Positions 14,814-24,629 are shown, counted from the first letter of the stretch. The stretch is 26,464 nucleotides of DNA from CAZGCA01 sp964524145 (GCA_964524145.1 CAZGCA010000085.1:1-26464), one strand, 5' to 3'. A program made the numbers and translations. Notes: generated by a model from the letters alone, not told the origin.

Positions 14814-17800
14814 ATGCGGACTTCTGATACGGCGCTTTTGGAGAATTGGGTTGCACATCGCGACCCGGAAGCCATGGCGGCGATAATCGCGCGGCACGCC
14901 GGAATGGTGTACGCCACGTGCAGACGTATTGTCGGCAACGAAACCGAGGCGGAAGACGCAGCGCAGGAGTGTTTCATCAGGCTGGCTTCGGTTCGGAACG
15001 CGGGTTCTTCGCTTCCCGGGCTGCTGCACACCATGGCAACGCGACAGGCGCTGAACCATCTTCGGTCCGAGTCGCGTCGACGCGCCCGGGAAAGGGTATT
15101 TGCGCAGAACGCGAACGCATCGTCGGAGGTCACTTGGGACGATCTGCGAACGTACGTCGACGAGGCTATCGACGAACTTCCTGAACAGCTTCGCGCGGTG
15201 GTGGTCCGGCATTTTCTCGAAGGCGAGACCCACGCCTCCGTTGCACGAGACCTCGGCATGACGCGCGCAGGCGTCTCGCATAGAATACACGTTGCCATCA
15301 GACAGATTCGCAAAGCGTTGGAAGGGCGGGGAATACCTGTTGCCACATCGGGGCTCGCGGCGATGCTCGTCGCCAACGCCGCGGAGGCGGCCCCGAGCGG
15401 AGTTGTGGCGGCGCTCGGGAAGCTTGCTATCGCGGGCGCGAAGAGCTCGTCGGTGACGCATGCCGGAGCGGCAGCGACCACAGGCGGCGGAACGGTGTTG
15501 GGAGGGATAACGATGTTGAAAGTGATAGGAGTTTTGGCGATTGTTGCCGGGACCGCCGCATTGGGTTTGTGGGTGCCGAGAGAGACGCCCCCGGCGGTTC
15601 CGGAACCGCAAACGAGGTTGGCAGCCGCCGCGGCAGAAGCAAGAACCGAGCCGCCCGAGAACGTGCTGCAGCTCGCCAAGGCCGAGGACGAGAAGCCGGA
15701 TGCTGGCACGGCCGTCGAAGCAGTTGTCGAGCCCGCCCGCACGGTGCGGGGCATTGTGAAAAGCGACACCGGATACCCTCGGCCCGGGGTCTACATCTCC
15801 CCGGTGATACACCCGTACACCATTTGGCGAAGCACGAAATCGAACGCTGACGGCACGTTCACGTTGGACGTAGCCCCGGACCAGACTCAGTGGATAGCAT
15901 ATAGTCAGAACACACAGAAAGCGGACCTCTTCACAATCCCGGAGAAGCCGGCAGAGTCACCCATCGAGGTCGTCCTGGATCTCAATCTGACGGAGGTCTC
16001 TGGCCGCGTGGTTGGTCCTGACGAAAAGGGAGTGATCAAGGCGAATGTCGAACTACGCATCATGAGGCCGGACGGGCAGGAGTTCATTGCAGGGAAGTTC
16101 GCAGCCGCCCGGTATGGGTACTACAGTGCCATGCTGATCCCCACGGGAGACGGGTTTACGATCCAAGCCCGGGTGGTACCGCCGGGCGAGGAATCGCCGG
16201 GCCCTTGGACTGCACCACAGGCCATGTCCGCGCGTCTGCACTACCTCGAAATCCCCGACCTCGTTGTCTCGGCCGCGACTGCCAAAAACATCGTCCGGAA
16301 CCAGCCAATCAAGGGATGGCAAAGTAGCTTTATGACGGCCGAACCGAAAGAGCGGTTCGGCGGATATGTCCGCGACCCGGAAGGCCAGCCGATCCCGGAC
16401 GTCCGGATCGGACTGACGTATCCCTCACAGTCAGGCGGTCATTATGCAGCCGTTGCCGGAACCGACGAGCAGGGACGGTGGAGCCGATTGTTGCCGGCCA
16501 ATCTGACCTCTGTCACCGTGCGGGTGCAACATTCCGAGTATGTGGGCTCGGTGTTGGCGCAAGACAGGCAGCAGCCTTCGCTGCCGCGAATGCGCGACGG
16601 TACATCCGTCATAGTGATGGAGCCCGGAATCCGAGTGGCAGGCACCGTGCGAGACACCGGCGGCCGCGCAGTGCCCGATGTGCTTATCCTAACCCACCAG
16701 CTCTATTCCCACACACCCGGCGGATCGGAGGCCACGGCGAATGCGCCCATAGAGGACAGCACAAGCACCCGGACAGACGCTGACGGTACTTTCTCGGTGT
16801 CTTGTCTGCCGCCTGGGGAGCGAGATCTTCAGATTTTGAAACCAGGGTACGGTCCCAAGGTAGCATCGCTTGATGTAGTCCCCAATATGCCGCCGTTAGA
16901 TATCACGTTAGACCATGGGGGCGTCATCCGTGGACGCATCATCGACGAAGAAGGCGATCCTCTCGAGGGCGCCTATGTGTACGGCAATGAATGGAAAACG
17001 GAACGCCAATTCGCTCTGAATGCGCGGGCACTCGCCGACGAAGAAGGCCGGTTTACCCTTGAGAACGTGCCGCTCGAAGGAACGCTTCGGTTCGGGTTTG
17101 GGGTGAAACGCAAGGATGGCCGTCGTGACCGAACATACCTGAGCATGCACACCAGCATGATGGTTCCGCGCGAGGAACCCTACGAGATCACGATGTACCG
17201 TCCTGTCGTGTTTGAAGGTACCGTGATCGACGACGAAACGGAGTCGCCCGTCACCGAGTTTGTGGTGAAAAACGGCTTGATGCTCGAAGGCGGGGACCGC
17301 GTCGACTGGATCCATACGTCGTCTCCGTCGAGAATCCGCTCGAGAGAAGGCAAGTTCCGAAAGAAACTCGACGGGGTAATCGTCGACCACCCGCCGACAG
17401 CACCGTTTGTAGTAGGTATTCTTGCTGAAGGCTATTTCCCGGCGACCAGCCCTGTGGTCAGGCTTGGGGAGAAGGTGGAGCCGTTTGTCATTCGCTTGCG
17501 AAGAGGTGAGCCCCGGACCGGCATCATCACAGATGCCGATGGGCAACCGGTGGATGGCGCCAAGGTGGCATGGATAGAGCCTGGCCGGAGAGCATTCGTC
17601 CAGAGGGGGCAATTCGAGAACCGCTTTGTGGACGCTTCGGATGAGATAGCCACCACAAACACCGAGGGCCGTTTCGAGCTGCCGCCCAGCGATGCGCCGG
17701 CAGTCCTTCTTGCGCTGCACGAGAAGGGGTACGTCTTCTGCAATGCGGCAGACCATGTGCGGGATGGGGAACTGGAGCTCATTCCGTGGGCGCGCGTTGA

Positions 17801-18437
17801 AGGCGCCATCTACAGCGGCGAAGGTCCCGAACAGGACGCCCGCATAGTCATGAAACCCGTGGAAGCGGCCGACGAGTTTCTCGAGCTGCCCATCCATTGG
17901 TTCTTCACCGAGACGTCACACACTGACGGGCGTTTCGAGTTCGATCACGTGCCTGCCATCCCGTTGACGGTCGGGCGTATGGTGGTGTCGGGACGGTTCG
18001 GCGATCTGTCGCACAACGTCTACCTCACGCCCGAACCGGGAAAGACCCACGTCGTGCAGGTCGGTGGCGGCGGCCGAACCGTCGTGGGCAAGATAGACTT
18101 CGCCGATGCGTCTCTCTGGTCAGAGCTCGAGTACGAGCATCTTCACGCCGTGGCCCGAAATGCGCTCGCCGAACAATCGGAAGGAGCCTTCGCGCCAATC
18201 TATGTGGCCCTGTTTGCAGAGGACGGATCGTTTTCCGTCGAGAGCCTGCCGCCGGGCGAATACGAGCTGACAATAGACGCGCACGAGACACCTGGCGAAA
18301 TGTGCGGTGCAGGACCCATACTGGCTTCCGCGACAGCGCGGTTCAAGGTGCCCGACGATACCCGGTCGAACCCCTTGGTGATACCGACTGTCACACTACA
18401 AGCTCCGCCACCACCCGATCTCGACGAGCTGCGTTGA
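14814..18437 (+). CDS. ECF sigma factor fused to a membrane helix and carboxypeptidase-regulatory-like periplasmic domains
   Basis: The start at 14814 has GGAGAG 5 nt upstream. Residues about 8-90 are sigma region 2 (NETEAEDAAQECFIRL); about 110-172 are region 4 with its helix-turn-helix (SVARDLGMTRAGVSHRI). An Ala-rich linker follows, then one hydrophobic helix (234-253) with no signal peptide before it, so the sigma part should face the cytoplasm. Residues about 300-1207 contain about nine beta-sandwich units of the CarboxypepD_reg type, recognised by G-x-V-x-(D/E)-x-x-G-x-P-(V/I) starts and DG-F-(V/L)-x-x-L-PPGEY ends. ECF proteins with long extracytoplasmic C-termini are known from Planctomycetes. 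Inference: it senses a signal outside and is freed or activated by proteolysis. No separate anti-sigma gene is adjacent. It is divergent from the degradative train. Confidence 0.9.
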   Translation: MRTSDTALLENWVAHRDPEAMAAIIARHAGMVYATCRRIVGNETEAEDAAQECFIRLASVRNAGSSLPGLLHTMATRQALNHLRSESRRRARERVFAQNANASSEVTWDDLRTYVDEAIDELPEQLRAVVVRHFLEGETHASVARDLGMTRAGVSHRIHVAIRQIRKALEGRGIPVATSGLAAMLVANAAEAAPSGVVAALGKLAIAGAKSSSVTHAGAAATTGGGTVLGGITMLKVIGVLAIVAGTAALGLWVPRETPPAVPEPQTRLAAAAAEARTEPPENVLQLAKAEDEKPDAGTAVEAVVEPARTVRGIVKSDTGYPRPGVYISPVIHPYTIWRSTKSNADGTFTLDVAPDQTQWIAYSQNTQKADLFTIPEKPAESPIEVVLDLNLTEVSGRVVGPDEKGVIKANVELRIMRPDGQEFIAGKFAAARYGYYSAMLIPTGDGFTIQARVVPPGEESPGPWTAPQAMSARLHYLEIPDLVVSAATAKNIVRNQPIKGWQSSFMTAEPKERFGGYVRDPEGQPIPDVRIGLTYPSQSGGHYAAVAGTDEQGRWSRLLPANLTSVTVRVQHSEYVGSVLAQDRQQPSLPRMRDGTSVIVMEPGIRVAGTVRDTGGRAVPDVLILTHQLYSHTPGGSEATANAPIEDSTSTRTDADGTFSVSCLPPGERDLQILKPGYGPKVASLDVVPNMPPLDITLDHGGVIRGRIIDEEGDPLEGAYVYGNEWKTERQFALNARALADEEGRFTLENVPLEGTLRFGFGVKRKDGRRDRTYLSMHTSMMVPREEPYEITMYRPVVFEGTVIDDETESPVTEFVVKNGLMLEGGDRVDWIHTSSPSRIRSREGKFRKKLDGVIVDHPPTAPFVVGILAEGYFPATSPVVRLGEKVEPFVIRLRRGEPRTGIITDADGQPVDGAKVAWIEPGRRAFVQRGQFENRFVDASDEIATTNTEGRFELPPSDAPAVLLALHEKGYVFCNAADHVRDGELELIPWARVEGAIYSGEGPEQDARIVMKPVEAADEFLELPIHWFFTETSHTDGRFEFDHVPAIPLTVGRMVVSGRFGDLSHNVYLTPEPGKTHVVQVGGGGRTVVGKIDFADASLWSELEYEHLHAVARNALAEQSEGAFAPIYVALFAEDGSFSVESLPPGEYELTIDAHETPGEMCGAGPILASATARFKVPDDTRSNPLVIPTVTLQAPPPPDLDELR

Positions 18438-18691
18438 CAGCACGGGCGTGAGCGCGGGTGTACTTGAGCACTACCGAAGAGCAACGCGGGCGGATCCGTT
18501 GCTGAGACACGAGTCCTAACGGTGCGTAGATTATCGCGATCACCACCAACAGCTCGGTCGATATGCCTCGCGGATCCGCCCCCTCTTTGCCTGAACAAAA
18601 CCCCTCAGCGGAAACACGGAACAGGATAGACTTTGGACACATACGATGAGACGCTCTGGATGAAGTCAGGACGTTCACGTTGTCTGTCCCT
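18438..18691. other. Convergent intergenic region
   Basis: No gene is supported here. A 7-bp stem (18480-18486 with 18497-18503, 10-nt loop) is terminator-like for the sigma-fusion gene but lacks a T-run. GCGGATCCG occurs twice (in the loop of that hairpin and near 18574). Short open frames on either strand have no ribosome site or recognisable content. Confidence 0.4.
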
Positions 18692-18769
18692 CTACCCTAC
18701 AATTCCCCGCGCTGCGTCGATGACGAGCTGGACGTCGAGAGCGTTCACAGAGCCGTCCCGGTTGAACCG
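18692..18769 (-). pseudogene. Out-of-frame third dockerin repeat beyond the stop of the large secreted protein
   Basis: On the minus strand, in the +1 frame relative to the upstream gene, 25 codons read RFNRDGSVNALDVQLVIDAARG... and end in TAG at 18692-18694. This matches the two in-frame dockerin repeats (VNCDGAVDALDVQSVINRALG and LNGDGLWNALDVQRVINCALG) nearly position for position. It starts 13 bp after the upstream stop, the spacing expected for a third repeat. It looks like the former C-terminus, cut off by a single-base indel between about 18770 and 18795. Confidence 0.75.
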
Positions 18770-18782
18770 CACACATCTCCGT

Positions 18783-21700
18783 CTAGCAACGCCCAAGTGC
18801 GCAGTTGATCACACGCTGAACGTCAAGTGCGTTCCAAAGGCCATCGCCATTCAAATCAGCGAAGTCTGCAGGGTAGGGATTGTCTCGCCCAAGGGCGCGA
18901 TTGATCACCGACTGCACGTCGAGCGCGTCTACCGCACCGTCGCAGTTGACGTCGCCTTCGACGTCGCTGGGTTGTGGATGGTCTTCCAAGTCGAGAGGAT
19001 CTGTTACCCTATCGACTTCGATATTATCCCAGAACTGGTCGCCATCAGTGTCCCGTAGAGTGGGGTCTGTACCATAAGTGTTGACCTCGTCGCCGTCGGC
19101 CAATCCGTCGTCATCGGTGTCGGGATTCAGCGGGTCGGATGAGTACGCATGCACCTCGTCGCCGTCGGTCAGTCCGTCATCGTCAGTATCGGAATCAGTC
19201 GGGTCGCATCCTCTCAAATACTCGTCGGCGTTGCCCAGGGTGTCGGCGTCCGCATCACCATCACCATCGTCGATTGTCGGTTGAAGACCGTACTGTACTT
19301 CCCACCCGTCGGGCACGCCATCATTGTCTGAGTCGGTGTCGAGATAGTTTGGAATCCCGTCGTTGTCCGGGTCGCCTGTCCCTTCGTCTACGTCAGGAAT
19401 GCCATCACCGTCGCTGTCGGCTACCAGAGATACTAACGAGAAGCTCACTTCCGCGACGCCGCCCGCAGGTACTTCGGCTTGTTCGGCCATACTCTGGTAT
19501 CGTCCCACAGAAGCCTGGACGGTATGTGAGCCGGACGCCAAGGGGACAACGAAATACTCGCCTTGATCGGACGAGGTCCCGGTTCCTGGTCCTGGCGTTA
19601 CCGTGATCTCCGCGCCGGCAATTGCCTCCCCCGTGTGTGCATCTGTCACCACGCCTACTATGGCACCCGGCAGTGCAGGGTTAGAGAAATCGGTTGTGAA
19701 CGTACGAACGGCATTGTCTTCGGGAGCCATGCCGAATTCATCTACCGGAATGACGCGCCAGTAGTAAGCTTGTCCATCAATCAAGCCGTCCGCGTCGCTC
19801 AACACCGCCACGGTGGCTGTGAGCCCCTCCCTGACTATCAGATCGGTCGAGAGTTCACTGTCTATTGCCGCCTCAAGACGATAGGTGAACGCGTGACCAT
19901 CTGGATCCGTCGTCTCATCCCAGACAAAGAAGGTTGTGCTGGATGCCAGCGTGTCATCGTCAGGGTACACCAGCGTCACTGGTTCCGGCGGCCGGTTGCC
20001 CGTAGAGGCGCGGTACACCGTCGTTAGCATGTGCGTGCTCGTATCGCCCGTGGCCCCGTCCTGGACGTAGTAAAAGACTTTGTAGGTGCCGGGAGCATCG
20101 AAGGTCGGGCCGAACGCCGACCAGCGGAACTCTCCGACTTCGAGATCTGAGATGTTCGGTTCGTAATCGAACCTCGGCATCTCCACCACACCTTGAGAAT
20201 CGGGGTTGGATGGATCGACAACTGTGGACCCCGAGTAGCTTGGCGTCTTGATCTCTATCCACGCGAGATGCCCCATCGCCGGCCTTTGGTCTGTTCGGGC
20301 GATCAATTCACCAAGCGGTTCGCCGGACCCTAGCATGACCGTCTGTGTCACGGTAAGCCAGCCCACAGAGTCTGCCGCATTCACGCCGTAGCCCAGCATC
20401 AGTTCGTGCGCATGACCGCCATCCCTATCGACATTGAAGGACAGTACCCCACTCGTTCCGACGCCATCACCGTTGTCATCGAGCAGCGGGTGCTGTGATT
20501 GGTCGGACGCTCCCGTGTTGCTCCTCGTCGCGGTGTATTCACCCGTCTTCTCGCTCGCCAACTCGAAGGATTCTTTAAGCGTCTTGCCGGAGTTCGCGTT
20601 CCGGAACAACTCGGTCACGAACGCCTCACCGTCACGTATGCCGTCGTCAGGATCCACGACGCCGCGATGCGATACTTCGTCCGCGGAACTGCTCGTGACG
20701 ATTACGCGGTGCTCACCTGACACCTCAGGAATGAAGCTGCCGGAGTGGCACGCGCCGTAGATGAATATGATGTCCTGCTCGGCTGCGTCGCCGCCTGTGA
20801 CGGACAGCCCTGCCTGAAGAGCGTCGAAGTACCCGGCAAGCTCTGCTGCCTCGATATGACGACTGTCGTCGTAGAAACCAGAATAGACATAGAAGGCGTT
20901 CTCGCTGCCGTGATCCACGAAAACGACGTACAGCGGTGCGGGCGACTCACTCATCTTCCCCAGAGCCCATTCCTCTATCGCGTGCTTCACATCGTCTTTG
21001 CTCGGCTCGGTGTCAGCAACAAAGATGTCCGGTGCGGGTTGCGCCGATCCTTCGCGTAGGTAGTAGATGTCGTCATGCGCAAACCCACGCGTCCGCAGCG
21101 CGCGATAGACGTAGTCCGTGGTTTTCGACTGTTCAGTATGCCCTTCTGCTATGTGATCGAGCTTGCCGAGCACAATAATGGCGTACCCCGCGCGGTCCTT
21201 GATCGTCAGCCGTACTGAATCCGGCTTGTCGTAATCAACTGAAGTAGCTGACCTGAAGTTTTCGTCACCTTCGAACTCTGCTTGCAGCTGCCAGGTGCCC
21301 GGCTCATCGAACTCGACACCCGCATCAGCAAAGGCCGATGGGCCGAAAGTCGCAACGCCCTCAGCATTTGTCGTTGCCTCGACAGGTCCCGCCGCCGCGG
21401 CGTCCGGCTTCTTCATCCACAGCTTGATGATTCTACCCGACAGCAGATGCGAAAGAGCATCCGGTATTGGAGCAGTGAGATTCACCCATGCCGTCAGGTT
21501 ATCGTAACTCAACGGGACTGAGAGAATCGACAACCGCAAAGAAAGCATCGCTGGCGCTCTGGTGACGGTAAGAGTAGCCGAGGTGCTCGTGGCGCTCATG
21601 TAGGCGTCATCACCAGGCCAGGAGGCTACTACCTCCCATGGGTTTCTCCCCTCTGACGCTTCAGTCGGATAGAATGTACGGGTGTACGTGTTTTCCTCAT

Positions 21701-24629
21701 TAGCGATAACCACGCCCTCGGGGAAGTTCGGAACAAGCTTGTCGGACGGTGTCGTACTAGTGAACGAAGCAAACGTTCCTCTGCCTTCCGTCTCCTCTAT
21801 CGTACCCGAGGCCGTCACCTGTTGGCCAAGCTGCACCGTTTGCGGCTCGAGGACGCAAGTGATAGACGAAGGCGTCGTCCCGGTCCCGATTATGACGCAA
21901 TATTCGGAAGCAATCGACGTCCCGTCCACTTCGCCGTCGTTGGGTGTGACGACGCAATACCATGTGTCGTCTGGGCTTGTGAAGTAATCATCGACGAGGC
22001 TGTAACGCTCCCCATCGTCAGTGAATTCGTGATAGCCGAATGCGCTTTCGCCTTGATGTTTGACATACCACTCGTAATCGTAGGTAACGACATCACCATC
22101 GGGATCTGCGCTTGGGGCGATAACCAAGCAGGCAAGGTCGATGGCGTTGCTTTCGATCAGTGGAAAGGACAACTCCGGCAGCTCTGGTGCTGTGTTGACA
22201 ACTGTAATCATGTCTGAAGCCGGGGCCGAGTATTCAATTCCATCCCAGCACCGGACGGTGCACGTCCAGGTCGCGTGCTTAGAGGTATACGAAGCGTCGA
22301 GGATGTCGAACACGTGCTGTTTTGGCCCGTGCACAATGGTCTCCATGCCATCCGACCAGGAGTATTCGTACCGCGCTATCAGATCCGGTTGTACCCAGCT
22401 CTCCGTTGCTATGGTGCAAACGAGATCGTCTGTAGTCGTGGGGCCGTCTGCTGTGGCGTCAGGTGTCACGTCTACATCCGGTATTGTTGGCTTATCGGGC
22501 TCGTTCGGGTTGGTGCCGTTGGCATACTCCTCCCCGTTGCTAATACTGTCCCTGTCCGGATCACCCTCGGCATCGTCAGAAAGCGGGTCAAGTCCATTGG
22601 TCACTTCCCATCCATCACGCATACCATCGCCGTCTGTATCGCAATTATTCGGGTCGGTTCCTATCTGAATCTCAGAACCGTCGTCGATCCCATCTGAATC
22701 GCTGTCTCCATTCATTGGGTCAGTCCCGTGAGTGTTTAGCTCATCACCGTCACTCAACCCGTCACCGTCGCTGTCAGAGCTCAGCGGATCAGTGCCATGG
22801 ACATAGACCTCGGTTCCGTCCGTGAGACCGTCGCCATCAGTATCCGGATTACCCGGATCTGTACCGATAACACTCTCCCTTTCGTGTGAGAGATCATCGC
22901 CATCAGCATCCATGCCAACCTCGATAGTACCATCAAGAGCACCCGTCACGTTTGGTTCGCCGACCGGGTCTGCGGTAATCGCATTGTCGAGACGCACAGC
23001 GATTTCTGTTCCGGAGCCGGTTTCCGGATTCACCGTCAGTCCAATGTATAATAGAACGCCATCTGATATCGTGTTTGTGTTAAAACCGGCAACAACAATA
23101 TTGCCAAGCCCGGGCTCTGCCATGCCAAGACTGGCATCCTTACCAGCACTATCAGTAACCGGCCCGTCTTCTACTCCACCGCGGCCGAAGCCAACGTCGA
23201 TTGACAGTAGACTCGGGTCAAACAGGACGTCAAAACTTACGGTGGATGGTGCAGCCTCTTCGCGCGACTCTATCATCACCGGCAACACCACTGACTCACC
23301 AGAACCTGCAATCCTTCTGGCACCAGTAAGGATGACCTGCGTCGCCAGGTATGTGAAGCCGTCCGAAAGCCGGTCGCTGCCTGTGTCATTTCTTACCGTG
23401 ACATCGGCAACACCGACTTCGCCTCGCGGCGTCACGCAGGTGATCTCCGTTTCCGACACCACCAATATGTTTGTGGCCTCGTTACCATCAAACTCGACTC
23501 TCACACCCTCAGCAAAGTTCTCCCCGGTGATCGTTACCTCAGTGCCGCCAATGTCTAACCCTTCAGATGGAGAGACTGACTCAATCTCAACGACTACTGG
23601 AGGCGGACCCGCCATTTCGTCTGCACCAATGTCATAATCCGAGCCGTCTCCTCGAAGTTCGTGCGAGCCGTCATGTCCTCTGGGATCTCCCTCGAAGTCT
23701 TCACTCAAATCGACTATCCGTTTACCGGCATCCACGCATGGAGAGTCGGCTAGAAGGTGAAAATCGCCGTTGTCGGGATCAGCAAGCAAGGGAACTGAAG
23801 AGAAGTTACCTTCGCCATCACCTGTCCAGTCCTGGATGCAGCAGTATGTGGGGGTAATCTCGCAATCAAACAACTGACTACCAGAGCCGGACTGCATAGT
23901 GTTTCCATAGATGATACAGTTAACGATCTCGCCATCGCACGAGGCAAGGCCTCCGCCGGGAAAGGTAAGAGATGAGTTGGCCATAATGGTGTTGTTCCGG
24001 ATGGTGCCACCACACAAACGCAAGCCTCCTCCCATGCTAGCCACGTTGTTCCAGATGACATTGTTCTGGACGATCCCGTCGCATAGGTAGAGTCCTCCAC
24101 CATAGCCAGCCGAGTTTGCAGCCATCGTGTTTCTTTGGATAGTGCCGTCGCACCCCCAGATTCCACCGCCCCGACTGGCTTCGTTGCCCGTGATGACATT
24201 CTCTTGCACAGTTGCTGAGGTGTAGTTGCCGCAGACGCCACCGCCTTCCTCGGCATTGCCGTTTGTGATTGTGAAACCGGAGAGTATGCAATCTGAGGAT
24301 TCCAGACCGGAGAAAGTCACGACGGAATCGGCTTGGCCACCGTCTATGATGGTGTTGGCAACCACCAAGTGGTCCGTGGGATCTGTCGAACGCAGAACGA
24401 TGTTCTTCCCGTTGAAGTTGATGTTCTCGACATAGGTACCTTCGGCAACGATCACCTCATCGCCATCCGAGCCTGCGTCGATACCAATCTGGATAGTCGT
24501 GAATGCTGTCGCCCAGGATTCGCCGTTTTCTGTGCCGGACGTGTTGTCCTTGTCAATGCACCAGATGGCCGCATAGGCTACAGGGCACAGTACGAGTGCC
24601 ACGGCAATCAGAAGAACACATCTCTTCAC
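18783..24629 (-). CDS. Giant secreted protein: beta-helix, IPT/TIG, cohesin, TSP3, C13-type peptidase, dockerin
   Basis: GTG at 24629 is chosen: GAGGGGG lies about 8 nt upstream and the product begins with a signal peptide (KRCVLLIAVALVLCPVAYA). Approximate order in 1948 residues: parallel beta-helix rungs (70-263); choice-of-anchor-like block (265-335); IPT/TIG (343-428); cohesin-like (430-571, starting VILTGARRIAGSGES); TSP3 loops (573-716); Ig-like domains (720-1140); a C13/caspase-like peptidase (1146-1393) with VFVDHGSEN (His1240) and IIFIYGACHSGSF (Cys1294) as the dyad; a fibronectin-like domain (1546-1640); a carboxypeptidase-regulatory-like domain (1650-1743); TSP3 loops (1745-1888); and type I dockerin (1889-1948) with two calcium loops. 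Cohesin and dockerin in one chain allow self- or cross-assembly. The protease could cleave itself or neighbouring surface proteins (inference). No anchor tail is present. Confidence 0.9.
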   Translation of the reverse strand: MKRCVLLIAVALVLCPVAYAAIWCIDKDNTSGTENGESWATAFTTIQIGIDAGSDGDEVIVAEGTYVENINFNGKNIVLRSTDPTDHLVVANTIIDGGQADSVVTFSGLESSDCILSGFTITNGNAEEGGGVCGNYTSATVQENVITGNEASRGGGIWGCDGTIQRNTMAANSAGYGGGLYLCDGIVQNNVIWNNVASMGGGLRLCGGTIRNNTIMANSSLTFPGGGLASCDGEIVNCIIYGNTMQSGSGSQLFDCEITPTYCCIQDWTGDGEGNFSSVPLLADPDNGDFHLLADSPCVDAGKRIVDLSEDFEGDPRGHDGSHELRGDGSDYDIGADEMAGPPPVVVEIESVSPSEGLDIGGTEVTITGENFAEGVRVEFDGNEATNILVVSETEITCVTPRGEVGVADVTVRNDTGSDRLSDGFTYLATQVILTGARRIAGSGESVVLPVMIESREEAAPSTVSFDVLFDPSLLSIDVGFGRGGVEDGPVTDSAGKDASLGMAEPGLGNIVVAGFNTNTISDGVLLYIGLTVNPETGSGTEIAVRLDNAITADPVGEPNVTGALDGTIEVGMDADGDDLSHERESVIGTDPGNPDTDGDGLTDGTEVYVHGTDPLSSDSDGDGLSDGDELNTHGTDPMNGDSDSDGIDDGSEIQIGTDPNNCDTDGDGMRDGWEVTNGLDPLSDDAEGDPDRDSISNGEEYANGTNPNEPDKPTIPDVDVTPDATADGPTTTDDLVCTIATESWVQPDLIARYEYSWSDGMETIVHGPKQHVFDILDASYTSKHATWTCTVRCWDGIEYSAPASDMITVVNTAPELPELSFPLIESNAIDLACLVIAPSADPDGDVVTYDYEWYVKHQGESAFGYHEFTDDGERYSLVDDYFTSPDDTWYCVVTPNDGEVDGTSIASEYCVIIGTGTTPSSITCVLEPQTVQLGQQVTASGTIEETEGRGTFASFTSTTPSDKLVPNFPEGVVIANEENTYTRTFYPTEASEGRNPWEVVASWPGDDAYMSATSTSATLTVTRAPAMLSLRLSILSVPLSYDNLTAWVNLTAPIPDALSHLLSGRIIKLWMKKPDAAAAGPVEATTNAEGVATFGPSAFADAGVEFDEPGTWQLQAEFEGDENFRSATSVDYDKPDSVRLTIKDRAGYAIIVLGKLDHIAEGHTEQSKTTDYVYRALRTRGFAHDDIYYLREGSAQPAPDIFVADTEPSKDDVKHAIEEWALGKMSESPAPLYVVFVDHGSENAFYVYSGFYDDSRHIEAAELAGYFDALQAGLSVTGGDAAEQDIIFIYGACHSGSFIPEVSGEHRVIVTSSSADEVSHRGVVDPDDGIRDGEAFVTELFRNANSGKTLKESFELASEKTGEYTATRSNTGASDQSQHPLLDDNGDGVGTSGVLSFNVDRDGGHAHELMLGYGVNAADSVGWLTVTQTVMLGSGEPLGELIARTDQRPAMGHLAWIEIKTPSYSGSTVVDPSNPDSQGVVEMPRFDYEPNISDLEVGEFRWSAFGPTFDAPGTYKVFYYVQDGATGDTSTHMLTTVYRASTGNRPPEPVTLVYPDDDTLASSTTFFVWDETTDPDGHAFTYRLEAAIDSELSTDLIVREGLTATVAVLSDADGLIDGQAYYWRVIPVDEFGMAPEDNAVRTFTTDFSNPALPGAIVGVVTDAHTGEAIAGAEITVTPGPGTGTSSDQGEYFVVPLASGSHTVQASVGRYQSMAEQAEVPAGGVAEVSFSLVSLVADSDGDGIPDVDEGTGDPDNDGIPNYLDTDSDNDGVPDGWEVQYGLQPTIDDGDGDADADTLGNADEYLRGCDPTDSDTDDDGLTDGDEVHAYSSDPLNPDTDDDGLADGDEVNTYGTDPTLRDTDGDQFWDNIEVDRVTDPLDLEDHPQPSDVEGDVNCDGAVDALDVQSVINRALGRDNPYPADFADLNGDGLWNALDVQRVINCALGRC
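23900..24260 (-). repeat. Beta-helix rung repeats with cysteines in register
   Basis: Within the giant protein, consecutive rungs read GGGIWGCDGTIQRN, GGGLYLCDGIVQNN, GGGLRLCGGTIRNN and GGGLASCDGEIVN. The period is 23, 23 and 25 residues (about 69-75 bp), with Cys at the same place in each rung. This is a right-handed parallel beta-helix pattern. Confidence 0.75.

Noticed and set aside
14702..15812. Two long minus-strand open frames (about 355 and 368 codons) opposite the sigma-fusion gene
   Set aside because: Their products are Ser/Ala/Arg-rich with no domain, have no ribosome site, and lie opposite clear sigma regions 2 and 4; they are antisense shadows.
22822..23637. Plus-strand open frame of 271 codons within the giant secreted gene
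   Set aside because: Ser/Thr/Pro-rich translation of the complement of TSP3, cohesin and IPT coding sequence; no start signal.
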